In this document: positions 11,025 to 18,726 of the stretch, piece after piece
Layout of the letters: each line of letters opens with the position of its first letter
Position numbering within the stretch: position 1 is the stretch's first letter
DNA from: CAVZOY01 sp963777095
GTDB lineage: Bacteria > Actinomycetota > Actinomycetes > Mycobacteriales > Geodermatophilaceae
Reading direction: 5' to 3'
Length of the DNA stretch: 64,000 bases
Assembly: GCA_963777095.1 (NCBI GenBank)
Contig: CAVZOY010000006.1
Coordinates: 1,364,001-1,428,000, forward strand
Notes under the pieces: generated by a model
Told to the model about the DNA's origin: nothing
What the model saw: the letters and a program-made list of their open reading frames with translations, nothing else
Databases searched by the model: none
Made by a program: the position numbers and the translations under genes

Positions 11025-11317
11025 ATGACCACCCTGATGATCTCGTCCCCGCTCGTGCAGCCTGATGCCCACGGGTTCCGCGAACGGCCGGAGGGCCGCG
11101 AACGGTTGACATCGGCGCCACCAGCTGGCCGGAGATGATCGAGGAGATCCGCTCGCGCTTCCCGCAGCTCGCCACGCGGGTGCTGACCGAGCGGGACGAG
11201 GTGACATCGGCGTTCGTCCTCGTGGTCAACGACGAGGTCGTACGCCACCCTGGCCAGTCCCTCCGCTTCGACGCCCGGGACGAGGTCTGCCTGCTCGCCG
11301 CGATCGCCGGCGGGTGA
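11025..11317 (+). CDS. MoaD/ThiS-type ubiquitin-like protein with Gly-Gly tail (one frameshift)
   Basis: 97 residues after restoring one G near 11107 (ttgacatc, expected ttggacatc). It starts MTTLMISSPLVQ, continues RLDIGATSWPEMIEEIRSRF, and ends FDARDEVCLLAAIAGG. The beta-grasp pattern and terminal GG are those of MoaD/ThiS sulfur carriers and SAMP/TtuB-like modifiers, which are activated by an E1-type enzyme. No E1/MoeB/ThiF gene is in this window, so activation must use an enzyme encoded elsewhere or a different chemistry. ATG with CGAGGAGG upstream, 34 bp after the FGE gene. The JAMM protein two domains upstream is the natural processing partner. Confidence 0.82.
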
Positions 11318-11354
11318 CCGGTGCAGCCGGCCCGAGCGGAGGAGAGGCCGTCGG

Positions 11355-12177
11355 ATGGACGTCGCTACCGGCGTCCGCCCGACGGTGGGCATGCATCGGC
11401 GGCAGCGGGCTGTACTCGCTGCTGGACGACGGTTCCGACGTCGAGGTGGACACCCCGTACGGGCCGCTGTTCGACTCGTCACGGTGGGGCGCCTCGCCGG
11501 CAGGGAGGTGGCGTTCCTGCCCCGACACGGCCGTGACCACCGGCACGGTCCGCACCGCATCAACTACCGCGCCAACCTGTGGGCGCTGCGCGCCGTCGGC
11601 GTTCGCCAGGTACTGGCCCCGTGCGCCGTGGGGTCGCTGCGCGCCTCGATCCGGCCGGGGGTCTTCGTGATCCCCGATCAGGTCGTGGACCGGACCGGGT
11701 GGCCGCGCCGGCACGTACTTCGACGAGGGCGCGGTGCACGTCGGCTTCGCCGACCCGTACTGCCAGGACGGCCGGGCGGTGGTCGCCGAGTCCGCGGCCG
11801 GCCTCGGCATGCCGGTGGCCGAGCGGCGGCACCATGGTCGTCATCGGCGGGCCGCGGTTACTGCGTCCCGGGCCGAGTCGAGAGTGGTACGCGGCCCAGG
11901 GGTGGTCCGTGATGAATGTGACGGGCCAGCCGGAAGCGCAACTGGCCCGCGAACTGGCCCTTGCTACACCGCGATCGCCCTGGTCACGGACATGGACGCG
12001 GGTGCGGCCGACGCGGCGCCGGTGACGCACGCGCAGGTGCTGGCGGAGTTCGCGAAGAACATCGGGCGGCTGCGCGAGCTGCTGCACGACGTGGTCGCGC
12101 AGCTCCCCGGGAGGAGCGCACCTGCACGTGCGGCTCGCGTCCACGACGGCGTGACCCTCCCGCTCGTCCTGCCGTGA
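11355..12177 (+). CDS. mtnP: S-methyl-5'-thioadenosine phosphorylase / PNP family (about seven frameshifts)
   Basis: Phosphorolyses MTA (or a related nucleoside) to adenine and a 1-phosphosugar. Family features after repair: CIGGSGLYSLLDDG, FLPRHGRDH, PHRINYRANLWALRAVG, PGVFVIPDQVVDRT, GTYFDEGAVHVGFADPYC, GGTMVVIGGP, WYAAQGWSVMNVTGQPEA, CYTAIALVTDMDAG and THAQVLAEFAKNIGRL. The end is VHDGVTLPLVLP with a TGA at 12177. The indels are near 11394, 11481, 11700, 11826, 11964, 12112 and 12138. ATG at 11355 with GGAGGAGAGG. It overlaps the isomerase start by 4 bp (GTGA). MTAP rather than inosine-type specificity is suggested by overall similarity but not proven. Confidence 0.82.
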
Positions 12178-13771
12178 CCGCCGTGTGGCCCCCGGCGGAG
12201 GTCCGGGCGCAGGAGGACCGTTGGCAGCGCTACCGCGCGGGCCGGGTGGACGTGCCGAGCTCGGCATCAGCATCGACCTCAGCCGGGTGGGGCCCCTCGA
12301 CGGGACGTCGCCGGCTCTGTCGGCGGCTCTGGCCGCCATGGCGGCGCTCGAGCAGGGCGCGATCGCCAACCCCGACGAGGACCGGATGGTCGGTCACTAC
12401 TGGCTCCGGGCGCCCGAGCGGGCACCGACGGCCGAGCACGGCGGCGGCGATCCGGGATGCGCAGTCGGCCGTCGCGCGTTCGCGCCGACGTCCACCGCGG
12501 CGCCGTCGTCGGCGCCGGAGGGGCTTTCCGACACGTCGGCACATCGGCATCGGCGGATCGGCGCTCGGACCACAGCTGATCTGCGGCGCGCTCGCGACGC
12601 CCGACGACGTCCTCCCGTGCCCTCTCCGGACAACGCCCACCCGGACGGCTGGGCACTGCTGGCCCGGCTGGGTTCCGAGCTGGACCGCACGCTGGTCTCG
12701 GTGGTCTCCAAGTCCGGGTGGACGCCGACGCCGATGCACGTCCTCCGCGAGGTCCGCGCTTCCTTCCAGGGTGTCGGGCTCTCCTTCGCCGGGCACGCCG
12801 TCGCGACGACGATGCGAGGGCAGCGCCCTCGACTCGCTGGCGGCCCGGGAGGGATGGCTCGCCCGCTTTCCGCTGTGGGACTGGGTGGGCGGCCGCACGT
12901 CGGTCACCTCGGCCGTGGGGCTGCTGCCTCTCGCCCTGCAGGGCGCCGACGTCGAGGGCCTGCTCGACGGCGCCCGCGGAATGGACGAGGTGACCCGCCG
13001 GCCGGATCCGCGGACCAACCCCGCAGCGCTGCTCGCCCTCTCCTGGTACCGCCTGGCGGAGGGGCGCGGGCGCCGGAGCATGGTGGTGCTGGCCTACCGG
13101 GAGCGACTCGCGCTCTTCCCCGGTACGTGCAGCAGCTGGTCATGGAGTCGATCGGCAAGGCGCGGAACCGTCGTGGCGCCGAGGTGCACCAGGGCCTGAC
13201 CGTGTACGGCGGCAAGGGATCGACCGACCAGCACGCCTACCTCCAGCAGCTGCACGAGGGCCCGGACGACTTCTTCCCCGTCTTCGTCGTCGCGCTGCGG
13301 GACGAGGCCGAGCCGCGCCCGGACGAGTCGACCGGTGCCACGCTGGGCGACTTCCTCTTCGGCTACGCGCTCGCGACCAGGGACTCGCTGCACGCGCGGG
13401 GACGCAGCCCGATCACCGTCTGCCTGCCACAGGTCGACGCCCGGTCCGTGGGCGCGCTGATCGCCCTGTTCGAGCGTGCCGTCGGCCTCTACGCCGAGCT
13501 CGTCGACGTGAACGGCTACTCCCAGCCGAGCGTCGACAAGGACGCGGCGGGCGGGGTCGTCGCGCTGCAGAAGGAGGTGCTCTCCTGGCTGGCGGGCGCG
13601 GCCGACTCCTCCGCCCCGGAGATCGCCGCAGCCATCGGGAGACCGGAGGACGCCGAGCTCGTCCACCAGATCCTCGAGCGCCTCGCGCTGGATCCCCGGC
13701 GCGGTGTCCACCGGTCCCGCGGGGCAGGCGACCGGTTCGACGACCGCTTCGGGACGGACGGATCGGGCTGA
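12174..13771 (+). CDS. Glucose-6-phosphate isomerase family protein (multiple frameshifts)
   Basis: About 530 residues. SIS-fold PGI hallmarks: HIGIGGSALGPQ, VSVVSKSGWTPTPMHVLREV, WDWVGGRTSVTSAVGLLPLA, LVMESIGKARN and YGGKGSTDQHAYLQQLHEG. The last is typical of the long cyanobacterial/actinobacterial PGI type. The C-terminal 350 residues after about 12700 are nearly clean; indels cluster between 12260 and 12660 and again near 12825 and 13120. GTG start overlapping the phosphorylase stop. In this context it could isomerise a sugar phosphate released by the phosphorylase, feeding the aldolase (inference). If this were the only pgi of the genome, a housekeeping role would be equally likely. Confidence 0.82.
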
Positions 13772-13804
13772 ACGTCCGCCCAGATCCCGGAACGCTCCCG
13801 GTGG

Positions 13805-14726
13805 TCAACCCGCCCGGCCGGCTCGGAGCAGGTCGATCGCCGCGGCCAGGACGGGCGCCACCGGGACGACGGTCAGCTTGGCCACCCTCGTCGCAGCAGG
13901 GATCGCCACCGAGTCGGTGCAGACGATCTCTGCGATGTCGCTCCGCTCCTGCAGTCGCTGCAGCGCCCCGTCGGTGAACAGCCCGTGCGTGCAGGCGACC
14001 CGGACCGACGCGGGCCCGTGTTCGGCGACGTGGTCGAGGGCCGCCAGGACCGTTCTCCCGCCCGCGATCTCGACGTCCTGAACGACGTCCCGATCCGTGC
14101 GGGCGCTGCCGGCCGACAGCGTGACCACGGGCCGGCCGCCGTCGGGACGCTGCTTGTGGCAGGCGGCGACGGGGACGCCCAGGAGGTCGGCCAGCTGCGC
14201 GGCGGCCTTGAGACCGCCGAGGTCGGGGGAGAGGACCACGGTGCGGGCCAGGTCGCGGCGCCGCAGTGCACCGGCCAGCGCCTCGGCGGACTGCAGGTGG
14301 ACCACGGGACCCGGAAGAAGCCCTCGACCTGCGGGGCGTGCAGGGCGAGCACCACCACGCGGTCGGCCCCGGCGCCGACACGAGGTCGGCGAACAGCCGG
14401 GCGGCGATCGAGATCCCGGCGGCGTCTTCTTGTCGGAGCGCGCGTAGGCGTAGTGCGGGAGCACCGCCGTGATCCGGGCCGCGCCGGTGCTCCGGGCGGC
14501 GTCGAGCGTCAGGAGCAGCTCGGTCAGGTTCTCCTGCGTCGGCGGAGCGACGGACTGGACGACGAACACGTCGGCTGCGCGGCAGACCGATGGCACCTGG
14601 ACGGCCAGGCAGTCGTTCGCGAACCGGGTGAGCGCCACCGGGTGCAGCCGACACCCGAGGAGCCGGCAGACCTCGGCAGCGAGGTCAGGGGTTCGCCGTT
14701 CCCCCGAGGACGACGGTCTCGGGCAT
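13805..14726 (-). CDS. Ribose-phosphate pyrophosphokinase-like protein (frameshifts)
   Basis: A PRPP-synthetase (type I PRTase-fold) homologue of about 307 residues, convergent with the isomerase gene. It starts MPETVVLGGTANP at an ATG (14726); one extra C near 14693 breaks the frame before DLAAEVCRLLGC. Motifs: AVQVPSVCRAADVFVVQSVA, LPHYAYARSDKK, TVVLSPDLGGLKAAAQLADL, VACTHGLFTDGALQRL, KLTVVPVAPVLAAAI. Two more indels near 14315 and 14420. The flexible-loop segment (ARSDKKDAAGIS) differs from the ARQDRK of housekeeping Prs, so this is a divergent paralogue. It would supply PRPP for the apt product. Its separate orientation means its own promoter, probably in 14727-15170. Confidence 0.8.
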
Positions 14727-15170
14727 GAGTCCCCCACGCGTCTCTCCCGTGCGGAGCAAGACTACGGAGCGGGTGGGCCCGGAGGACCAGCCGGAACGAC
14801 GGCAACGCCGTCCTCCGCATGCGCACCCGTTCCACCTGACCCACGGGCTGCCGATGAGGAGGGCAGCGACCCGTGTCCGCACTCCTGCGACACGCCGCCG
14901 CCGAGCGCGTGTCCCGAGGTCATCGGCCGTCCGGAGGCCGTTGCTCCGCGTGTCGAGCGTGGTCCGTGTCGACATGTGCCGCAACGAGCGGGCGATGACC
15001 CGCCGCTGCGCGGCGCCAGGCAACGATTCGAACACGCGGCGCCACAGGCGGGTCGCGGCCACCCCTCCGGGGAGTTCCGGCACATACGGTTTCACCACCC
15101 CGAGCGCCACGGACGGCGCACGGTGGCCCCGCGCTCCCCCGCGGCGGCTGAGTTTCAAGGATGGTGATCG
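14727..15170. other. 444-bp intergenic region without a confident gene
   Basis: It lies between the leftward PRPP-synthetase-like gene and the rightward soluble paralogue, so promoters for both must be here. A leftward reading from GTG 15098 gives plausible protein-like sequence (VVKPYVPELPGGVAATRLWR and on to SLRHMSTRTTLDTR), but it needs a frameshift to continue and has no recognisable family. A degraded or small gene is possible; I do not call it. Confidence 0.4.
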
Positions 15171-15794
15171 ATGACCGGCCTCAGTGGTCTGACCAGCGGC
15201 GACGTGCTCCTCGGAGACGTCCGGCGCCCCGGTTGGTGGCTCGTGGAACGCGTGGATGTGGGACCGGACCGGGTCGTCGCCGGCCCGTTCGCCGACCGCA
15301 CGGAGGCGGCCTGGGCGGCCGCCGGCCAGGGGCGCGCCGGCGAGGTGGAGCCGGAGTACGGCGTGCGCGCCGCGGACGGTTCGCTCAGCCGCCGGCCCTC
15401 GCCGGAGGAGCGCTCGTGGTTCGAGCTCCTCGAGGAGCAGCTGGACCGGCTGCCCGAGGGGTGGGACGCCGAGCTGTCCGACGACCACCCGCTGGCGACG
15501 CTCGTGGTCGAGCTGACCGCCGCGCTGACCGACGCCGGTCTCCCGCTGCACGACGCGCGCGGCGCCGCCCCCGCCGGCGGGGTCTGCCTGGCGCCCGAGC
15601 CGGTGCTGGGGGGCGTCGTCGTCACCTGGCGGCAGCACGACCGGGCCAGCCTGGAGCGTGCCGCCGGCACCGAGGCCGACACGCTGGTGCAGCAGGTCAT
15701 GAGCCGTGCGGTCGCCGAGGTGCTGTCGCTGCGGAGCTTCGCCGTCGACCGGCTCGAGGGTTCGACCGGGGTCGTGGTCCGCTGGGGAGCGTGA
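15171..15794 (+). CDS. Soluble protein of unknown function, paralogue of the protein at 3611
   Basis: 207 residues, ATG at 15171. No membrane segment. It aligns along its length with the soluble domain of the 3611-4546 protein: PGWWLVE, VAGPFADR, YGVRAADG, LDRLPEGWDAELSD, TLVVELTAALTDAGLPLHD, GGVCLAPEP, WRQHDR, VQQVMSRAVAEVL. The conserved WRxHDR and the GWWLV start are the most distinctive features. Family not recognised. It forms the right border of the enzyme cluster, and the duplicated pair at both borders argues that the proteins act with the cluster. No frameshift. Confidence 0.75.
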   Translation: MTGLSGLTSGDVLLGDVRRPGWWLVERVDVGPDRVVAGPFADRTEAAWAAAGQGRAGEVEPEYGVRAADGSLSRRPSPEERSWFELLEEQLDRLPEGWDAELSDDHPLATLVVELTAALTDAGLPLHDARGAAPAGGVCLAPEPVLGGVVVTWRQHDRASLERAAGTEADTLVQQVMSRAVAEVLSLRSFAVDRLEGSTGVVVRWGA

Positions 15795-15848
15795 TCGCGG
15801 ACCGGCGCACGAGCCGGAGCAGTGCGCCGGGCGGGTAGGCGTGCGGGG

Positions 15849-17030
15849 TCAGACGATGGCGCTCAGCCCGGTGATGGCCCGGCCGACGATCAGCGTGTTC
15901 ACCTCGCGGGTGCCCTCGTACGAGTAGATGGCCTCGGCGTCGGCGACGTACCGGCCCACGTGGTTCTCCAGCAGGATGCCGTTGCCGCCCATGAGCTCCC
16001 GCGCCCAGCCGACCGTCTCGCGCATCCGCACGGTGCAGAACGCCTTCGCCAGTGACGCCTGCTCGTCGGTCATCCGGCCGGCGTCCTGGAGCTGCGAGAG
16101 CCGTGCGCACATGGCGGCGGACGCCGTGATGTTGCCGAGCATCTTCACCAGCAGGTCCTGCACCAGCTGGAAACCGACGATCGGCCGGCCGAACTGCTCG
16201 CGCTCCTTGGCGTAGGCCAGCGCGTGCTCGTAGGCGCCGCGCGAGCACCCGACCGCCGACCACGCCACCGACGCGCGCGTCATCCGCAGCACGTCGGCGG
16301 TGGAGCGGAAGCCGTGCGCCTCATGCAGCCGGTTCGCCTCGGGCACGCGCACGCCGGCGAGCGTGATCTGCGCGTTCTGGACCGCCCGCAGCGCGATCTT
16401 GTCCTCGAGGTCGACGGCGGTGAAACCCGGCGTCGGCGTCTCGACGACGAAGCCGAGCACCCGGTCGGTATCCACGTCCCGCGCCCAGATGATCACCAGG
16501 TCGGCGAAGCTTCCGTTGCCGATCCACTTCTTGCTGCCGTCGAGCACCCACTCGTCGCCGTCCCGGCGGGCCGTCGTCGCGAGGCCCCGCGCCACGTCGG
16601 AGCCGTGGTCGGGCTCGGTCAGCCCGAAGGCGCCGATCCGCTCCATGCGGGCCATGTCCGGCAGCCAGCGCTGCTTCTGCTCCTCCGACCCGCACAGGTA
16701 GACCGATCCCATGGCGAGACCACCGTGGACGCCCATGAACGTCGCCACCGAGGGATCGCCGCGGGAGAGCTCCATGGCGATCATCCCGTCGGTCAGGGAC
16801 GAGAGGCCGGGGCAGCCGAAGCCCGCGTACGGGGCGCCGGCGATGCCGAGCTCCGCCATCGCCGGGATGAGCTGCCGGGGGAACCGCGCCCGGGTCCAGT
16901 GGTCGTTGATGACCGGCTCGACCTGCTCGTCCATGAACGCCCGCACCCGGCGCAGCAACGCCCGGTCGTCGTCCGGGAGCAGCCCCTCGAGGTCGTAGAA
17001 GTCCGAGGTCACTGCCGGCAGCGCGCTCAT
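15849..17030 (-). CDS. Acyl-CoA dehydrogenase (glutaryl-CoA-dehydrogenase-like)
   Basis: 393 residues from the ATG at 17030 (MSALPAVTSDFYDLEGLLPD). FAD flavoprotein that oxidises an acyl-CoA at C2-C3. Seen: FGLTEPDHGSDVARGLATTA and KKWIGNGSFADLVIIWAR (substrate and FAD loops), YAKEREQFGRPIVGFQLVQD, ARELMGGNGILLENHVGRY and the catalytic-Glu segment YEGTREVNTLIVGRAITG. The YEGT form is shared with glutaryl-CoA dehydrogenases. Intact. It follows the YihY gene after a strong stem-loop, so it is probably its own transcription unit. Substrate not decided by sequence. Confidence 0.92.
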   Translation of the reverse strand: MSALPAVTSDFYDLEGLLPDDDRALLRRVRAFMDEQVEPVINDHWTRARFPRQLIPAMAELGIAGAPYAGFGCPGLSSLTDGMIAMELSRGDPSVATFMGVHGGLAMGSVYLCGSEEQKQRWLPDMARMERIGAFGLTEPDHGSDVARGLATTARRDGDEWVLDGSKKWIGNGSFADLVIIWARDVDTDRVLGFVVETPTPGFTAVDLEDKIALRAVQNAQITLAGVRVPEANRLHEAHGFRSTADVLRMTRASVAWSAVGCSRGAYEHALAYAKEREQFGRPIVGFQLVQDLLVKMLGNITASAAMCARLSQLQDAGRMTDEQASLAKAFCTVRMRETVGWARELMGGNGILLENHVGRYVADAEAIYSYEGTREVNTLIVGRAITGLSAIV

Positions 17031-17052
17031 GCCCGCCGTGTCTACCCGCGGA

Positions 17053-17082
17053 GCGGGAGGGCCGCATGCGGCGCCCTCCCGC
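17053..17082 (-). terminator. Stem-loop between yihY-like and acyl-CoA dehydrogenase genes
   Basis: GCGGGAGGG (17053-17061) pairs with CCCTCCCGC (17074-17082), with further CCGC/GCGG pairing inside. It lies 11 bp after the stop of the YihY gene and upstream of the dehydrogenase start on the same strand. Confidence 0.6.
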
Positions 17083-17093
17083 CCCACCGGCGA

Positions 17094-18136
17094 TCAGGTC
17101 GTCTGCTGGTCCTTGGGCTCGGCCCGGGCGTCGAGCTGGATCTCCTTCTCGGCCCGCGGCACGCCCTCCTTCAGCTCCTTCGTGCGCTCGATCTCGGCGT
17201 CGAGCTCGATGCCGAACAGCAGCGCCAGGTTGATCAGCCAGAACCAGATCAGGAAGACGATCGACGCCGGCGAGCGTCCCGTAGGTCTTGTTGTAGCTGC
17301 CGAAGTTCGCCACGTAGAACGCGAACAGCGCCGACGCGACGATCGCGACGAGGATGGCGACGCCGGCACCGGGGCTGACCCACTTGAAGCCGCGCAGCCG
17401 CACGTTCGGGGTCGCGTAGTAGAGGACGGCGATCATCAGCGCCAGCAGCACGAGGGCCACGGGCCACTTGACGATGTTCCAGACGGTCTGGCCCGTCTCG
17501 CCGATCCCGAGGGCCTGCCCGATGGCGTCGACCACCGGACCGCTGAGCACGAGGATCGCCAGGATGATGGCGGCGAACATGATGCCGATCAGGGTGACCA
17601 GCAGCTGCAGGGGCTTGAGCTTCCAGACCTTGCGGCCTTCGGGCGTCTCGTAGACGACGTTGGCCGCGCGGGTGAAGGCACCGACGTAGCCCGAGGCCGA
17701 CCAGACGGCGCCGGCCAGACCGAGGATCAGGCCGAAGCCTGCGGCGCTGTCGTTGCTCGCCAGCTGCGTCGATCACCGGCGACAGCGCGTCGGAAGCGCT
17801 GCCCGGGACGACGGCCGTCAGCGCGTCGGTGAGGGTCTTCGGGTCGACCAGCAGGCCGATGATCGAGAGCAGTGCCACCAGCGCGGGGAACACCGCAAGG
17901 ACGCCGTAGTAGGTGAGCGCGGCGGCCCAGTCGGTGAGGTTGTCCTCGCTGAACTCCTTGAGCGTGCGCTTGATCGTCCCGCCGGTCGTCGGCTTGGGGT
18001 CGGCGCCCACCGGGGCGTAGTCGGCGCGCGTGCCGCTGATCTCGTCGGTCTCGGGCGCGGGATCGCCCGCGTTCGCGCGGTTGCCCTGGAAGCGGGCTTC
18101 GGCGCTCTTGTTCGTCGAGCCGGTGGGTCGGGCCAT
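17094..18136 (-). CDS. YihY/virulence factor BrkB family membrane protein (two frameshifts)
   Basis: About 347 residues from the ATG at 18136 (MARPTGSTNKSAEARF). A hydrophilic N-terminus of about 80 residues is followed by six predicted membrane helices; NLTDWAAALTYYGVLAVFPA is the family's first helix signature. FGLILGLAGAVWSASGYVGA, AAIILAILVLSGPVVDAIG and FLIWFWLINLALLFGIELDA follow. An extra G near 17777 and another near 17264 break the frame. The C-terminal tail (KEIQLDARAEPKDQQTT) is hydrophilic. The family was once called RNase BN in error; its function is unclear. Confidence 0.88.
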
Positions 18137-18418
18137 CAGGGTCCTCCGGGCGTGGGTCGTCACGTGCGCAACCGGAGTGCCCGCGACACGCCGGCGGCCA
18201 TGCGGCGATCCGGAACCGTTTCGCGACCGTGACGTCGGCCGCCGAGACCGCCGTTCAAGGTCCCCGGCGCGGGTGCCGATGGTGAAGCCGGTCACACACC
18301 GTCAGGTGACTATCGCAATGTGACGATTGAGACGGACGTCGGCTGGGGAAGAAGGGTCCTGACGACGTGCTGCCGGAGCTCCGGCGGCCCCGAACGAACC
18401 GCATGGGGGAATCTCTCG

Positions 18419-18585
18419 ATGGTGTTGTGGCCGGCCCTGACCCTGATCGGGTTCGTGCTGCTCACGGCCTTTGTGGTCGCCATGGGCATGCAGTCGACCG
18501 CCCGGTACGAGCGCGAGCAGCGGTCCACGACCGCTCCCCCGGCCGGCAGACCGCCGCCGAACCGGTCGGCGCGATCCCCGCCTGA
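18419..18585 (+). CDS. Small single-helix membrane protein (one frameshift)
   Basis: About 55 residues: MVLWPALTLIGFVLLTAFVV forms one membrane helix, then VAMGMQSTARYEREQRSTTA is a short cytoplasmic or extracellular tail. Restoring one C in the ccccc run near 18537 gives the end RQTAAEPVGAIPA and a TGA at 18585. No family recognised. A strong terminator lies downstream. A longer reading from 18320 is possible, but its extra sequence looks non-coding. Confidence 0.55.
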
Positions 18586-18610
18586 CCCGCCGCACGGATC
18601 AGCTCCGCGC

Positions 18611-18710
18611 CGCCCCGCCCGCTCCCGAGCCGGCGGGGCGTCGTGCTGTCCGGCACCGCCCGGGCGCCGACGCACCAGTGGCCCCTACCCGATGCCGGGT
18701 AGGGGCCACT
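18611..18710. terminator. Two stem-loops between convergent genes
   Basis: First hairpin: CGCCCCGCC (18611-18619) with GGCGGGGCG (18632-18640). Second: AGTGGCCCCTACCCG (18677-18691), loop ATGC, CGGGTAGGGGCCACT (18696-18710), a perfect 15-bp stem. They lie between the small membrane protein gene and the 3' end of the DHA2 exporter gene, serving as a bidirectional terminator. Confidence 0.75.
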
Positions 18711-18726
18711 GCCGTGCATCGGGCCG

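Noticed and set aside
5100..13200. Programmed frameshifting as cause of the many breaks
   Set aside because: Breaks go in both directions, lack slippery heptamers and occur in unrelated genes across the window.
14762..15098. Small minus-strand gene (VVKPYVPELPGGVAATRLWR...)
   Set aside because: Protein-like in part but without RBS, family or an uninterrupted frame; left as intergenic.
18599..18726. Extension of the DHA2 exporter to the stop at 18599
   Set aside because: This reading would pass through two perfect terminator stems and is low complexity; an indel before the TAG at 18727 explains it better.
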